A stretch of 64,000 nucleotides of DNA from Lineus longissimus. Lineage: Eukaryota > Nemertea > Pilidiophora > Heteronemertea > Lineidae. Under the pieces are notes generated by a model. That model did no database searches, was not told the origin of the DNA, and worked only from the letters and a program-made list of their open reading frames with translations. A program made the position numbers and the translations under genes. Below are positions 25,834 through 46,500 of the stretch, one piece after another. The DNA lies in NCBI RefSeq assembly GCF_910592395.1, contig NC_088323.1, positions 4,712,001 to 4,776,000 of the forward strand, read 5' to 3'. Position 1 is the stretch's first letter, and each line of letters opens with the position of its first letter.

Positions 25834-25855
25834 CCCCCCCCCCCCCCCCCCCCCC
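25834..25855 (+). repeat. Poly-C tract (22 C)
   Basis: An uninterrupted run of 22 cytosines preceded by 'gttaa' and followed by 'gaggactggg'. It is slippage-prone and may form an i-motif or quadruplex. Confidence 0.95.
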
Positions 25856-26773
25856 GAGGACTGGGACCATTTTTTGGAGAATATCAAATTCCCTTAAAAC
25901 ACATACATCTGTTAACTGTTCTGGTCTGTGTTTCGCACAGGTTGCGAGTTTCTGGTCTAATTCTTCTCTGTATGGGACTCACAGGTGTGATTTGCTCTGG
26001 TTATGAGAGCATTTAGTTCCTGCAAACTATCATGGCTGGTCTCAGCACTTTGGATTATTTGAGGTTGGCCGGCGTATAAGCGAGATGAAAACTGGAAAGA
26101 AGAGACTCCACATTTGACAAATAATGAACACAATTTAGCAGTGACCTCATTTAATTGCATAACATACACATATGGCACAATAGTAACACCCACATAATCT
26201 GTTCAATTCTTGAAGGTCAATCAGATCTGTGCCCATATTGTGGCTTACATTCAAAGGCACTAACAAAGTAATGAGGAACTTGATTACCGGTAGGCGGCAG
26301 CTGTTAGCGGTCAAGTACACAATAGAATGTCCAGCTCATATTGATTTCATCCACAGTATTGGACCGCTTACTATTCTGCCACCTTTTGGCAATAGTCCTT
26401 CATTAGAAGTGTAAAACCCTTGAGGGTATTAACATCTGGTATAAACAACAGCACGCTACACTGAACATACTGGTATTTGTTACAGAAACCACAAGAAAAA
26501 GTGTCAATGATTTATGCATAAAGTGATCACATGATGAAATAATATTGCCCATTATAACACAGTAATTTATGCTACAGATAAAACAAAGTACCCACATGAT
26601 TATTTTTGTCTACAAAAATGAAAACAGCATGAACACACTGGTACAAAATTTACTCATTTTCTAGCTAACTGGAATGTCTTAAACATGACTTTTGTTGAGA
26701 TTCTAATAAATTTACTTTAAAATCATCACTAAATTTATCATTTGCCAAATAAACATAATCAAGATAATGTTCC

Positions 26774-29140
26774 TCATAACTCCCTGAAAGACCTCAGTTT
26801 CTCATTATAAGCATCCTGCAACTTCTTTGTTGGTTTATAGTTTTTCTTAGCCAATTCTGACCAAGCTTTGTCCAATGCTATCTGATCTTTCGCTCCTGCC
26901 ATACGCTTATGAATATGAAACAAATCTAATTCCTCCTTATTGGATAATTTACAACCTTCGACCTCGCATAAATTACGAGCAGACGATCGATCAAATTTTT
27001 CCAGGAAGTGCAGTCCGGTGGAAGACTCTAACTGTTCGAGAGGCACTTCGTAATTCTTCAAACTCTGCTTCACTTTGATTGGCTCATTTGGAACGATGAA
27101 AGCGCCGAGAGTCTGGAGGTTTGAATTTTCAGCAACGATTACTTTGTAGAGGTGGGTTGGAACGGCAACGTCATCTTCATCAGTCAGCTGCAAAGTAATG
27201 AAAAAAAATATCTGCAATTTTGAAGTTTGCCCCCAACAGTACTCTCAAAATGAACTCTGCACAAATATACAAAAAATGCAGCCATCATGGTTGGGACATC
27301 GCTGAGATACTAAAGTGTCCAGAGAAACAACGACAGCATACCTCATATTTCATATATCTCTTTCCATTTTCTTCAGATGGCAAGAAGACCGGACCGCTTA
27401 TCACAAAAACATCGGAAAACTTCTTGGTCAAGTCCCGACAATACATCTCAAATAGATTCCAGAACCCAGCATTGTTGTCTAGGTTCTGGGGCACGATGTT
27501 GGACAGGTAGAATGTGTCATCCATGGCCTCCTGAAAAAGGACAAGAAATCTGCAAATGTGATGTAAAATCAAGCACAAATAGAAGTATAATTATACGGTA
27601 GACTGGCAGACTTTTGAATTCTATCTTTGTGGTAGCACTTGTATGTACAGAGCAAGATGCTGTTGATATTAGCCTCAAATACTTTCAGTCTGCGGGAACA
27701 AGAACAGGAGACGTAAGTGTTGGTCTAATTTCATTGTGCCTCGTGTTTCTTTATCCACTGTGTTTTAGGGTGGAAAAAACTTATGCAGGGTACATAGATG
27801 TTAATATGCACCGCATCCAAAAACGAACACATGTCTTTTGCTAAGTACCTGATCTCTCTTATTATCACCAGCTGGGGACATGTGACCTCTGGACCAACCA
27901 CTCCCAAGATAGTCAGCATTTCTGGCAGAAAACATCCTTGGTATATCAGGGTCACACTTGAACTTGGACTTCCTCCGACTGGCTTGACCTAAGCAAAAGC
28001 AATAAAATTACAAAAATTAGTCACCGGTCACAACAGCGCTTTGAGCAAGACAACCTGTAAAGGTACTTAATACTTTCTTACTATACATACTTGATTTTGT
28101 GTTGTTACCAACGCATAGAGAACATTGAACAGCTTACAGAACATTGCAATGACGGGTGAAATATTTTTCAGCCAACACATTCCTGACAAACTTTAGGTTT
28201 GGAAGTGGACAATTCATGACAAGGAAAACCAGGAAAACAATGGATCTTCAAACTCAAGTCATTTACAAAGCATCCATATTTACCTTTTAAATTATCCTTC
28301 GTCAGGTGTTCTGCCACCCATAAAGGTATCTTTTTGCTTTGGTCGTAAGAAAGGACATGATTGTTGTACAATCTGATGTTTGGTCCTCGGTCCGGAGCTC
28401 CATATTTTAAGATGGTTGAGGCGTGTGCAGTCAAATGTGACTTCCCTGCAAATGGTCAAAGAGGAACAATCAAGACATTACATGGAACGAGTTTACAATC
28501 CCCGATCTCACCCCAAAAAAAGGTCATCGGTTGACTAACGAGCACCACTGTTCAATGGATTTATAGTTGAATGCGATCAAACTACGTCATTTCCGATCAG
28601 GGATTGTAAATTTTAACCCATTACATCATTACTGGCATTATAGTGATTAGTGTTTGATTGCAATCATCATTTCTAATTTTTGGGCTTGCCCCTAGCTCTT
28701 TGGATGAATCCTTCATTTGGCAGTTAGGCATTTTTCAGTCTTCATCCAGTCCTTGACTTTCGCATGACTGATGACAGAGAGCAGCTAGGAGTACAAATGC
28801 AATGAATGAACAGCAAAATGAAACTAGTTGCCATCAGCGCCACCTAGCGGAATGGGTAATTTTTTCTCAGTTCCGGGACGCTTTTTGTCAAAACAACGCA
28901 ATACCTACCACTGAAAAGATCCTCTTTGTATTCAACATGTATGTCTGTTTTGTACGCATACGTATATAATGATGCCAAAGTTGCTGTTGAGATGGTACCA
29001 GCCAAAAAGCCACGAGCTAAAATAGAAAATCCGCTCAGACCAGCCATCACGTTGTGGTCGTCGTTTCTTTCATTCCACTTCTGCCGTGGCTCACCGAAGA
29101 CAGATGGTCTTCTAAACTGGGAACTTCCACTTTCCAGCAT
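26774..29140 (-). CDS. EXOG: EXOG-like mitochondrial endo/exonuclease
   Basis: DNA/RNA non-specific (beta-beta-alpha metal) nuclease of the EndoG/EXOG type, a mitochondrial inner-membrane 5'-3' exonuclease involved in mitochondrial DNA repair in the known family. Five exons on the minus strand: 28909-29140, 28284-28445, 27849-27988, 27342-27530, 26774-27187. They join in frame to 378 residues (human EXOG is about 368). The N-terminus has a hydrophobic helix (FLAGTISTATLASLYTYAY) for membrane anchoring. The nuclease core includes NHVLSYDQSKKIP, the catalytic motif SRGHMSPAGDNK with the His general base, FYLSNIVPQ with its metal-site Asn, and VPTHLYKVIVA. The EXOG-specific C-terminal helical domain is present and contains EVEGCKLSNKEEL, which favours EXOG over EndoG. 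A second in-frame ATG at 29045-29047 (MAGLSGF) aligns better with the usual family start, so the first 31 residues may be untranslated or an extended targeting signal. Confidence 0.93.
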
Positions 29141-31810
29141 CAGCAGGCACTTGTGAGGACTAAAACTGGGAACAGCTGTTGGCTACTTTCCAACTTTATG
29201 AATTAACAGAAATAAACACAAAAAGTTTTGAAAAAAGTTTTATAAATTACAATAGACAAGTTAGTAGAAACAGGTAGAGTAGCATCAATGGAACCTGACA
29301 ATAATCACACCAGGGGATAACAAGGTAAATCAAACATACAGGCAGATATTTCATGATATCCCTTTTTCAGGTAGAGTTTTAAGTGTCTTGCTTAAGGATA
29401 CAAAGAAAAAACAGTCGGAAAAGAGCCAACAACCTCCTGAATATGAGCCCCGGGCTCAACAACTACGCCACTTACTATATACGCAACAAAAATGTCACCA
29501 GATTCTTACATCCTTGAGTCCCATCAGCATATCTAGAAGACCAACAATATTGTTCGACAATGTCAATAATTGCTTTTCAAGTGCTTTCTATCCAACATGG
29601 TTTCCACTCAAAATTACCAAATCTTTAAAAAAAAGAAATGTCCTTGGGAGATTGTGCTCACCTGGGAATCATTTAGTTGCAGATGAAATGACATATGGTG
29701 GTAAATTGACTTTTAGATATGACAAAATGTGGCCCTGTCAATGACACTTATAGAGTTTGACCTCTGTAACTTGAACTAGGTCGCAATTGACCTAAATTGG
29801 GTGAACTTGTACAGATGCCCAACAGGTGTCTCCATATAAAATTTGAAGAATCTCGGACAAATAGTAGAGAAACGTATTAACTTCAGTGGAATTTTAGAGT
29901 TTGACCTTTCTGACCTTGGAAACTAGGTCAAGGTAAAAATGTTTTAAGTTCTATGTCAATCTTGACATCGATCAATGATGCACCTTTGAGGATTTCACAG
30001 TGAAGGTTTCTTGATGTAACTGACGGACAGACGACGGACAAGACGTGACGACAAAAGCTCACCCATGTGAGCTAACAAGAAATTGTTTATACTTTGATTC
30101 CTTTATTCCATACTGGTATATGATAACAACATCCTGGTGTATATATTGACATAATGACATATGACTCTGTCACAATCTCACAAAATGACACTGAAATATT
30201 TTGACACTAGATGAAGCATATAAGAGGGGGGAAATGGCGGAGCCCTCCCATCGTGTCCCTTGGTCCAATGGTGATTGAGTGACCACGAAATGTAGGTCTC
30301 AATTGTGTTTTTTTTACATAAAGCAGAACCCCTAAGGTTGAGATTAGTCTGCAAAGAGATAACAATGTCACTTTTCACAAAGAAGTCATTCCCAAAAAAC
30401 AGGCTACATGTATATTGTGTTCCTGAATGTGACCATATTCACGTTTAATTTTCCTCTAGCTATAGCCCACAGCAAATGGGAAAAACGACCAGGGTTTTGT
30501 TGTTCAAAAGAAGGTTTGTCGTCTATGTTGGTCATAACTTGACGTTATCTCTGTCAAGTAAATCCATTACACTTCACGCCAAGTTACACCAGCATTAGTT
30601 ACAAAACTTGTTTTAAACAACAGGGCACAGTAATACAAACAAAATATAAATGATCAATGATATCTTACACACAAAAAGCACTTTGTTCAAGCATCCATGC
30701 TCCGAAGCAAAAGCTATGATCATGAGAATAATGCAAAGTGGAACACATGATATAATAAACAATAAAACATAAAATTAAATGGACATGCAACAAAAGGCAT
30801 TTACAAACTTGGTACAATAGCGATAGTATACGTAGTTATTCTAAAGATCTGGAGACTAAACAGGCAGTACTCTAATTGACAAACCAGATATTTAAGATAA
30901 TAAGAAACAAATCTGCGAAGTTTGACTAGCCATATAACTAATATTCTTGGTAACATACAGCATTGGAAGCTAATCAGAAAATGTTTGAAATCATCATCGT
31001 CAAAGGTAAGGCCATACCAATTTGATTGTTGTAAGGTCAGCAAATCTATCAACCAAAAAGACATTGTCTGAAGGATGTGACTGGCAAAAAAAGTAATTTG
31101 AAATTTTCGTTTTGGGTAGCGGAAAATCTGTTAATCGAACAATAAATTGGTGTGACCTTTCATCGACTTTTCTTTATACACATCTACATGGTGTAACCGT
31201 TTCGGGCAACAAATTAAGCTGTCACTCGCTGGCAAAGCTTGGCAGTAACCTTCTGGTGATTTTTCATCATTCCCTATAAACTCTTAATTGTGAATCATAA
31301 GCAGCGGGCCGAAGCGCAGCATTCGTGAAGGTTTTACACGAAGAATCCCTGCAACAAGAATCGGTGATTGCTGCAACCTGCGATTAACCGTCAAAACCAT
31401 AGATTACTGGTTTTACCTACAGGCAAGCAATCTTTTCATTGCTCACTGCAAGGTTGCAGCGATAAAAACTGCTAGTTTGCAAAGCTCTTTACAAGGCCAA
31501 CCAATACAACCAAATGATTTTCTATCTCAAGAGATACATAACTTTCATACCAGATCAGACACATTGCCCAACACATCTCAGTTACTGCAAACCCTTTATT
31601 TTTGCCACTCAAATTTCCTGCAAACTCCTGAGATTTTGTTTACATCTTTTGTAGATACATGGGTCTGCAACGACATAACAATTTACGAATCAGGTACCAC
31701 ATCACTGTATGATTTTTTCACTGTTACAAAAATAAAGGGGTTTACAGCAAATTATAATAAAAAAAAATTTGGCCCTCGCTTGTCACAAGAATCAAACTCA
31801 TACAATCATC
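29141..31810. other. Intergenic: EXOG promoter side, dispersed repeat, 3'UTR of Arf gene A
   Basis: No coding exon recognised. It includes the upstream region of EXOG, the dispersed repeat at 29740-30085, and towards the right end the expected 3'UTR of the first Arf gene, with a minus-strand AATAAA at 31595-31600, about 210 bp after its stop codon. Confidence 0.5.
29740..30085 (+). mobile_element. Dispersed repeat of mollusc-like type (non-coding)
   Basis: The segment contains two copies of 'ttagagtttgacct', a 'tgaccttggaaactaggtcaagg' stretch, then 'gacggacagacgacggacaagacgtgacg', and ends in the short palindrome GCTCAC-CCAT-GTGAGC at 30057-30072. This word pattern is one I associate with high-copy non-autonomous elements in bivalve and gastropod genomes. 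Only one copy is in this window, so repetitive status is inferred from recognition, not demonstrated. Confidence 0.5.
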
Positions 31811-33249
<1,439 letters not shown>

Positions 33250-33256
33250 TTAAGCT

Positions 33257-34853
33257 CTGAAATACATGAATATAGGCAAGAATTAGTAAAGACTACCGGC
33301 AGTCCTTCTTCTTTCTTGATACAGGTGATATTGCTTGAATGAAACTGAACAGAATATGCCTCGGTGGACAGGTTGGCTTGCATAGGCTTAGTAAAAGCCC
33401 ACAAGAAGGTCTACAAGAAACCGAGCAAAACTGATTTTCGCAAAACTCTAATGAAAAGTATATCAAGCAACCTGCAATAGTATCGCCTATACTCACTTCA
33501 TTCATGTATTGTTCCTTCATCAATAAATGTCCCTTGCTCAAAGCGTGTCAACTATAAGCTGATTATTAACTACAAAATCCTGGGCAGACAAAAATGTTTG
33601 CCAACCTGATGTCTTTTCTTAACCCTCATCATTACAGAGATGTATAAAGACCTTGTGCAAATTAATCTCTTCTCAGGCACAATCCATGTACACCATATAC
33701 TACATACAAATCACACGTGTATTTGGACATAACATCTGCTAGTACAAGATGATTTACTTGATACTAATTTTGATTAAGTCTCTACAAAGAAATGTTGTCG
33801 GCCTCTGCCATGAAGATCAGGCTTTAACTGATAACACACATCGAACACTTCTACATGAAAACAGATCAACACAACTTCTTGAATTAAATAAGATGAAATT
33901 TTTCATTTATTTTTTGGCATACACACCAAACTCTGTGTGTGTAGTCACCGCCTATCACATCAAGATGAGTTTTCTACAAGTCACGAACAATTTTACATTT
34001 AGTTTTGAATAAATACTACTCGGCTGTTCAAAGCTGCACACTGAAGTGTTCTGAATCTTCAAACTGATGAGAAAATTTTACCGTTTGGACTCTCAGGTTT
34101 TGGCACCTACATGTAAAAAGCTCCAAGTTAAAGAACACTCCAGATTACAATACATCAGAGCCTAGCTAGACGATCATTCCTGAGAATGATCGCTTTGTTC
34201 CAATGCCACGTTCCTACAGGGGTTTAACATTGTGCAAGGCGTTATTCGTTACTGCGGTTTTCCAAGGAATGTTTACTTAAGATTTTAGACAATGGTAGCA
34301 AGAACTGATTGAAACTTTGGTCTGTTTGTGCACAGGCATGAGCAAACAAGATGAATTTGGTGCGTCAACCTCACCACCGGACCGGGTATATATTGTAAGC
34401 TAAATGAATGGAAAATGCCAGATTTATAACCCTGGAGATGAGGTTGACCCTTCTGATGGCTGTGAATAAACTAATGTGAAGGCCTAGCACCACATAAGAG
34501 TTGAATGCCACGATTCACACTCTGTGCATAGTCATCAAGTGTTCATACCAACATTGACATAGCGCAAGTCAGTGCAACTGCCTGAAGAATGAGCATCAAA
34601 CTGCAAGCTGTGGTATCAAACCTTATGTGGAGATGGGCCTTTTGAGTATGTCTTCTTTTTCTGGTCAGCTGAGTAACCCGGATTTAAAGGATGAACCTAC
34701 GTGAAAATTAATTATTTGAAAATCAAGTTTATAAACGTTATTGAGACTAGAAACATGTGATCAAAATAGTCTGCAAATTCTCTCCCTTTTCTTGAAATTT
34801 CTGTCTATAAAGATTTTTCTACAAATTTCACATCATCTATAAGATCCAGATTT
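33257..34853. other. Spacer between Arf genes A and B
   Basis: From the 5'UTR acceptor of gene A (exon begins at 33256) to the stop of gene B. It should contain the upstream intron, a non-coding first exon and the promoter of gene A, plus the 3'UTR of gene B. I cannot place the first exon or promoter with confidence. No other gene seen. Confidence 0.5.
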
Positions 34854-41043
<6,190 letters not shown>

Positions 41044-41047
41044 TTAT

Positions 41048-43409
41048 CTGAAGAAGACAGAATTTGAATCAGTATCAGCTAAAACTTAAAATGTGGAGCT
41101 TCTGTTAGGCACTGAAGTTGAAAATCATAAATTCTGTCATTCGAAACTGGTCAAATAAGTAGTCTTCACTTCCCGTCGGTCAGGGACAACTGACAACTCT
41201 GTCAGGGTCAAATGGCAACTGGATGGCTATCAAAAACGTTGGCGTCATTCCCAAGTTGTCAGCATCACTCACTCTGCACCCTCGCTTGATACAGCCCTGC
41301 AGCTGGGGTCAGTGACAGACATGACAGAAGACTAGGCCATTTTAAACAGGTGTGCACACATTCGTACTCCTTCGGCACCTAGACAGATGCAGAGTGGATG
41401 GTCTCGAACGATTGGAGTGAAAAGCGCCACTTGGCCGAGCAGATAAGGGGAGAACAGGGAGATGCCACTCAGCAGTGAGAGAATACATCAATACCACCGC
41501 CAGGTGGGAAAGTAAAGATACCTCCTTACACAATTAAAACCAAATTGTTATTCAGAATTTGAAGTGAGGTGGTTGAGAATGAGAAGCTCCTCTTGAACAA
41601 TCATCCAAAACAAAGAACTAGGCACTTTTAGATGCAAATAGCACAAATATGTTATCACTGAATACGATTCTGATTCTCAAATTATCTGGCTCAAACAGTC
41701 CTGTTCTTTTGTGCAAAAAAACTGAGCTCACTGATGTGAAACAGTGAAAACTACACTATGCTAGTTAAAGTACTGGTATAACACTGGTAATGCCACATGC
41801 AACAAATTATTCTGGCAACACGCCAGCAATTTATGTGTTGAGTACATGAATAGATAATGATGAACCAGCTGGAATCTAGGTTGGGGCATGACTAAGACCA
41901 AAGAGTTACCAATCAATTCCGAGAAAGAATAGGCCTTGACTAGAATCTAACGCACAATATCAATGTTGTCACAACTAAAAGTAACACATTATTGTCCAAC
42001 TCCCCAGTTAAAAAAACATGACAATACTATCCTCGGCTCAAGTAAGCCCGAATAGGGTGGGCTGCTGCTTTTCACTCCAGTACTAAAATAAAACTGTTAT
42101 CACAGAATAGAACAAACTTGGCCTAGAGGAGATCAGGAAAAGTGTTATCACAGAACAGAACAGAATTTACTTGGCCTACATTCACTAAGAAGAGACATCC
42201 CACTCTATGCATCTTTCTTTTTTTATAAGGCAAATCGAAGTAAAATTATTATAGTTATAGATAAAATATAGAAAGGTACAAAAATATACTAACTCTGTTT
42301 CCAGGGTTTCCTTCGAAAAAGTTCCGATTGTTTTGAAATGTCTACATTGGAAATTGTACTCGGACTGTGGATGAATTATGGAGTGGAATGATAAAGAGAA
42401 AGACCAAAGCAGTTTTAAGATTAGAATTTTGAGTGGACATGAAAAGACTAACTAACGTGAGCAACTAATTTACGAGAAAATGAGGCTTCAGTTAGTTAGG
42501 ATAGAGTCTTTAATGCAGGCAATTAGACCAGCATAAATCCTGCATTGTCTGAACATCTGTCAGGCAATTTGTTGAAACATACAAAGCGCTAATCATAATC
42601 AGATCAACGCCATGCCATTGCCAGCACCTGCAGTGTTATACTTTATAGCGATATTTATGTGCACAAAACGGTCACAATATTCCCACACCGGGCTCATGGA
42701 AGCATGGCATCCCTCATGCTTCCCCCCTCTTGCTGCAGCACATCTAAAGACCCTTGTCCAATTGTTCCACCTTGTTAAACACCCATGCATGAACAGATCA
42801 GCCTGACCTCAGTGACCACTGAACCAATTTAGATTACCACACAGAATTGGATACACAATCAATACTGCTACAATCAATCGGCAATTGATTGGCAGATTTG
42901 CACAACATTCAAAGCTCATTTCAACATGATTGGCATGATGATGACCCAGCCCTGGCATGAGATTGTGAGGAAGCGGAGTGATTAGAAGTCACTTTGACAA
43001 CCTTCAAGAAGCATTCTGCAGAGTACTTGACATGTATTGAAGATCAACTTTGCGACAACTTCAACAGAAAGATGGGGTTCACAACATTTTCCTAATTACT
43101 AAACTGCACTTTTAAATACGAAAACAAATCGATAGTAAACAAATGAAAAAATATTGACAACACCTATTGATTGGTTAGTCCGGCAACTTTCAACATCTGA
43201 TTCATTGGTATTTTATTAGGCAAAGTGACTGCGAGAGGAAGGGTTGGTTTCCAAGATGGGCGGATATCCACATCTATTTCTACATTTTCACGCAAGTCAG
43301 ATGATTCTAGATTTTGTCAATCATACTTTGAGACAATATCAGGACCTATACCAGATATTCAAACTGCCTGACCTCACCCAGAGCATATAGCAGGCTGAAC
43401 ATCACTCAC
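41048..43409 (-). other. Probable 5'UTR intron of Arf gene C
   Basis: The acceptor at 41048-41049 (minus-strand AG) pairs plausibly with the donor CG|GTGAGT at 43408-43410 (exon base 43410). If so this is a 2.4-kb intron in the 5'UTR. No coding exon is visible. The pairing is inferred; other donors farther upstream are possible. Confidence 0.45.
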
Positions 43410-43500
43410 CGATTTTTCCTTGCGTGTCGACCAAAGTGCTGGGTTCCACTCCAAGGAGAAATGCGGCCGTCCGTTATTTAGTGTTCACCCACTTCGCTAG
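43410..43500 (-). promoter_or_regulatory. Candidate non-coding first exon of Arf gene C
   Basis: On the minus strand the sequence ends in 'caaggaaaaatcg' followed by the strong donor GTGAGT at 43404-43409. It is GC-richer than its surroundings and lies upstream of an Arf gene whose 5'UTR acceptor has no partner nearer by. The 5' limit is unknown; the coordinate given is only approximate. Confidence 0.4.
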
Positions 43501-46500
43501 TGGATTGTGTAGCCAGATGAGAATCAGAATCGCATTCAGTGAGAAAATCAGACACGAAATCGACAGAGCATAGTAGTCCGATCAGCAGTTTATAGACAAT
43601 TTCCTAGGATTCAAATCATAAGAAATTAAATATCTGTATATTGAGGCCATTTTGACTGGAGCTTACCCTAAATTTACTTTTGAATAAGATGAAGCCCCAC
43701 TGAAACAGGTTATCAGAGTAGAAAATTGGAAGTATTTTCAACCTTCAGGACCCTAGCATTAGAAACACCACTAGGGTCTTAATTGAGGTGGACCCATACC
43801 AAGAATTTAAGTGTGTTACGTGCAGTGCAGTGAAGGGCAGGCTAATCTGTTATGCTCCCACAGAATCTTTGAATACATGATTTGAGAGGTGGGAGGCGGA
43901 TGGATGTAGCCTTCGGTGGTATACACATACACCACTGACCTCCAGAGCAGACTGTATGAAAAAATCATCTCCACAACAGGTCTTCAGCCTCAGGGTCAAA
44001 GACACCAGACAATGATGGCTTTAGAATTAAGAGGCATTGTCAGGCGTCTAGACTAAAAACATGTTGCAGACGGTTTGTTTTCCCAACCTAGCTACTAGTA
44101 CGAAAAATCTGGTATTCTGACTTCAAGTTCGAGTCAAGTGTCTTAGCGGAACAAACAAATGTTTGCGGGCCACAACAAACTCATTCACACCACACCGCTA
44201 TGCGACTTTGCTACTTTCGCGACTGTCCCCAAAACACATGATGATTGACAATGTCAACAACACGTCACCAGTGGTCAGTAAGGTTGGTACGGGGATACAC
44301 TCGACACTGACTACGCCCATGGCGGTGCGCCAGTAGTTGTGTCTCTGTGAATTTTTAGAAGATTTTTTCGTACTGGCCCACCAACTTTGGAATCGTAATG
44401 TACCAACAATCAAATAAAACGGCCAATAAAACTTACAATAGTAATTTGGAGGCATAAAACTCCACAAGCAGTCCGGTTGACCAACAACTAAAAATTGTAA
44501 TGTACCTGTCAACACATCGAAGAAACCATACACACATAATGTACATACAAATGTACAGGGCAATGGCACAGGGACGAGCTAAATCTGCCAATTCCGGGTT
44601 GAAACCGGCATTTATTACCATATCCCTGACAAAAACTACACATAGTTCATGTCATTTACAACTTTCATTTGAAAGCTGAAATGTTCAGCAGTCCTTTTAT
44701 ACCTACCAAATGCGAATAACTGCCTAAAATGATCAATAAATCTGGATTTTATTTCAATCTTTACCTAGTGTATTATCACTACAACTCCAGATCAAAATGG
44801 CGGACGTGGAAGAGGACTTCGTCGCACGCGCCACGTCATTTGTCCCGGGCAATAGGGGTGTGAGCAATGCAATTCCTGGTATCCCTGGCACGTGATCTAA
44901 AAATGTCAGCGCCCATCAAAAATTGACACGTGACAGAAAATTGTAGAGGGTCTGGCTCATAAGACAGTTGTTTTGCGGGGGGGGGGGGGTATATTGGTAG
45001 TATGTAGTTAGGGTGATGGTGATGATGATGATGCAGTGCCCTTTAATACAGGTTGACTGTTTTAGATTGCAGTATGTTATATGTATTGTAGTATGTCATG
45101 TACCACGTCGGCACCTGACCTTCCCCTGGACCGTCCTCCATGATGTGATGTCATTTTACAGAAGGCCGTGATCCATAGATCAGGGCAAATGTCTCAATCC
45201 TCTGGCACATTGTACTGCATTCAAGACCAAGTGAAAAGCTTGTAATCGAGTCCTCAAAGACCAAACACAGTCACACATCTTTGACAAACTGTGTCAAATC
45301 AGGCAAGCACCAAATGCTAACCAGAGCAGAACACAATCCAGAATAAAATCTTTTCGAATTTTAATCAAGTAACACAACAGACTTCAAGTATGATATAGAC
45401 ATTTCAAATTCATTTTATTGACAACATATGTACTGCCTTTTCACATTTCATCTCGTTGATGTCTTGTTATAACAAGGAGATTTAGTACATATACAAAATA
45501 CAGAGATGTCAAACATATACAAAGTGCAAGACCACCCACAGACAGACCTGCCTACCCTCAAATTTTATTCCGAGTTGTGATCTACCTTATAATAGGTGCC
45601 TACAAATTGTGTGCAAGTTTCACTCTAAGTGTTCAAATATTTTTACATAAATCTTCAGCCAAATTGGTATTTTTCATAGAAAATTCTAAAAGTCCGGAAG
45701 CGGTCACAACAAGACATCCGGTCGAATATTTCAGCCATGCTTCCTCTAACCTCATACAAGTACAGGTACACGGTATTCAAATAGTGCTTTGACTACTTGC
45801 ACCTGGGCACAATACTTTGAGAAGGGACAAAATTCAAGAAGAGCACATTCACTTGATAATGCACTGATAAGTACACCTTATTCAACAAGATTACATAGGC
45901 AGGTCTGTTCATGAACAGATCAGGTTATTAAGCAATATAACCCCGTTTTCAAAACACAATACAAACCCTTTGAGGACTGAGGGTGTTGCTATGGAAATGG
46001 CAACAAAACACAACGTGACTATGGAAACTGAATTTATCACCATAGCAACAGGTTATCAATTCCGCCTCTAATATTAAAGGAAGTTTTTGGAGAGTTTTAT
46101 TCCAATTTTGCAAAGTGGGATCAAAACTGAAATTGTGAAAATAATCATGATACGGCTTAACTGTCAGGACCTCCATCGATTTAGGGAAAACAGATCACAC
46201 GAAATTGTCGAATATTTAGTACAGTGGAAATCCAACGGTTTATGGTAGACCTGGGCCCAGTTGTTCAAAAGCTCGAAAATTTACAACTCTGTGATGGCTT
46301 AAATTGTTTTTAACAGCCCAGTTCAGCATGTTGTAATGTGGAATATGTCAAATTTGACAGTCCTCAGTCCTGGTAGAGTCGGCTCAAAAAAGATGGCCGC
46401 CAGTGCAATCTTTTTTTAACAACTTCCAAATAACAAGGACAATATTTCTCCCTTTAACAGAGACAATCTTACAATAAGATACTTCACTATATTCAAAGTG

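Larger units (their letters stand above)
23906..26773. other. Intergenic interval with a 25-bp repeat and a poly-C tract
   Basis: No gene recognised between the secreted-protein promoter and the 3' end of EXOG. It holds the 25-bp tandem repeat at 24840-25107 and the poly-C tract at 25834-25855. The last few hundred bases (26400-26773) are AT-rich and are the expected 3'UTR of EXOG on the minus strand. Confidence 0.5.

Noticed and set aside
42599-42806. Frames open on both strands, examined as a possible exon
   Set aside because: No match to any family and no good splice sites; it lies inside the inferred 5'UTR intron of Arf gene C.
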